Assembly: GCA_900547965.1 (NCBI GenBank) | Contig: URJE01000078.1 | Location: forward strand, 1 to 6,581 | DNA length: 6,581 nt | DNA from: an uncultured Eggerthella sp. | Lineage (GTDB): Bacteria; Actinomycetota; Coriobacteriia; Coriobacteriales; Eggerthellaceae | Direction: 5' to 3' | In this document: positions 6,294-6,581 of the stretch, piece by piece | How positions within the stretch are numbered: the first letter of the stretch is position 1 | Layout of the letters: each line of letters begins with the position of its first letter | Program-made: the position numbers and the translations under genes | Notes under the pieces: model-generated | The model's input: the letters and a program-made list of their open reading frames with translations, nothing else | The model's database searches: none | What the model was told of the DNA's origin: nothing

Positions 6294-6299
6294 CGGATT
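6273..6299. promoter_or_regulatory. Dyad with LysR-box geometry, probable autoregulatory site
   Basis: AATCCGTTG (6273-6281) and CAACGGATT (6291-6299) are perfect 9-bp arms around 9 nt. T6280 and A6292 give the T-N11-A spacing typical of LysR sites. A further pair, CCAGA (6261-6265) and TCTGG (6304-6308), flanks it. Because it overlaps the -35 and spacer of the LysR promoter, bound protein should repress that promoter. It could activate the divergent one. Confidence 0.65.
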
Positions 6300-6337
6300 A
6301 CAATCTGGTTCTATATATTAGCAAATTTTAATAGTTA

Positions 6338-6366
6338 TTGTGAATGTATGGCAGGTCAAATATGAT
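6338..6366 (+). promoter_or_regulatory. Candidate promoter for the divergent plus-strand gene
   Basis: TTGTGA (6338-6343) and TATGAT (6361-6366) are 17 nt apart, matching consensus at four and five of six positions. A transcript starting near 6373 would have a leader of about 50 nt before the ATG at 6426. Its centre lies about 65 bp from the centre of the LysR dyad, so control by the regulator is possible. Confidence 0.5.
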
Positions 6367-6425
6367 TTTGAAATGATCCAGAAAGCAATAATGCCAGTTC
6401 AAAGAAGCGTAAGCAGGTGAACTCT

Positions 6426-6581
6426 ATGGGGAAAACCAATCAAAGATTCATCAATGCTATGAGTTTAAAAAGCATTGCTATAGACAATGATTGGAATAAG
6501 ACACGAAACTACAGACTATCCGAGCGGTCACGCGATAACCAAACAACTGGGAATGCGGCCGCGGCCCGCCCGCGCCGACGG
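6426..6581 (+). CDS. Unidentified ORF, N-terminal fragment running off the window
   Basis: ATG at 6426 opens 52 codons with no stop up to the window edge. AGGTGA (6414-6419) lies 6 nt upstream, and a good promoter candidate lies at 6338-6366. The peptide starts MGKTNQRFINAMSLKSIA, is hydrophilic, and ends in an Ala/Arg-rich stretch. No signal peptide, membrane segment or family motif can be seen in this length. Divergent placement from a LysR gene is the classic position of a regulated target. The last nine codons are abruptly GC-rich, unlike the AT-rich codons before them. This may be a real feature of the protein, or a junction or assembly artefact, or the frame may simply be chance. Function unknown. 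Confidence 0.4.
   Translation, partial: MGKTNQRFINAMSLKSIAIDNDWNKTRNYRLSERSRDNQTTGNAAAARPRRR

Overview
The window is most likely part of a bacterial chromosome and carries a small catabolic-type gene cluster, almost all of it on the minus strand. Every gene on that strand has a clear purine-rich Shine-Dalgarno sequence. The coding regions are of moderate GC, largely avoid TTA, CTA and TCA codons, and are separated by AT-richer spacers. Two CaiB/BaiF CoA-transferases beside a Zn-alcohol dehydrogenase, a short-chain dehydrogenase and a LysR regulator is a layout seen in anaerobic gut or rumen bacteria. A coriobacterium (Eggerthellaceae-like) is my best guess, but this is inference from gene content and a clostridial anaerobe is not excluded.

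Layout in the direction of minus-strand transcription (right to left): a LysR-type regulator (6228-5293) ending in a strong intrinsic terminator; a gene-free stretch of about 670 bp with a dense cluster of palindromes at 4713-4789; a short-chain dehydrogenase/reductase (4547-3753); an intercistronic stem-loop; a zinc-dependent medium-chain alcohol dehydrogenase (3670-2615); an intrinsic terminator; a FldA/HadA-like class III CoA-transferase (2487-1174); and a second, different CaiB/BaiF protein (1162 to the left edge, C-terminus cut off). The last two genes are almost certainly cotranscribed: 11 bp separate them, and the Shine-Dalgarno of the second overlaps the stop codon of the first. To the right of the LysR gene is an AT-rich divergent promoter region, then a plausible plus-strand gene start at 6426 that runs off the window. 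The last ~27 bases are abruptly GC-rich.

Working model (inference): the CoA-transferases move CoA onto a carboxylic acid, and the two dehydrogenases oxidise or reduce an alcohol/ketone on the same or a related compound. The LysR protein probably autoregulates through a dyad lying inside its own promoter and may also control the divergent gene or the downstream cluster. No dehydratase, acyl-CoA dehydrogenase, thiolase or transporter is visible, so the substrate cannot be named. I see no mobile element, CRISPR array, tRNA or rRNA. Nothing here is demonstrably a new system; the points most worth following are the paired unlike CoA-transferases, the palindrome cluster and the truncated divergent ORF.
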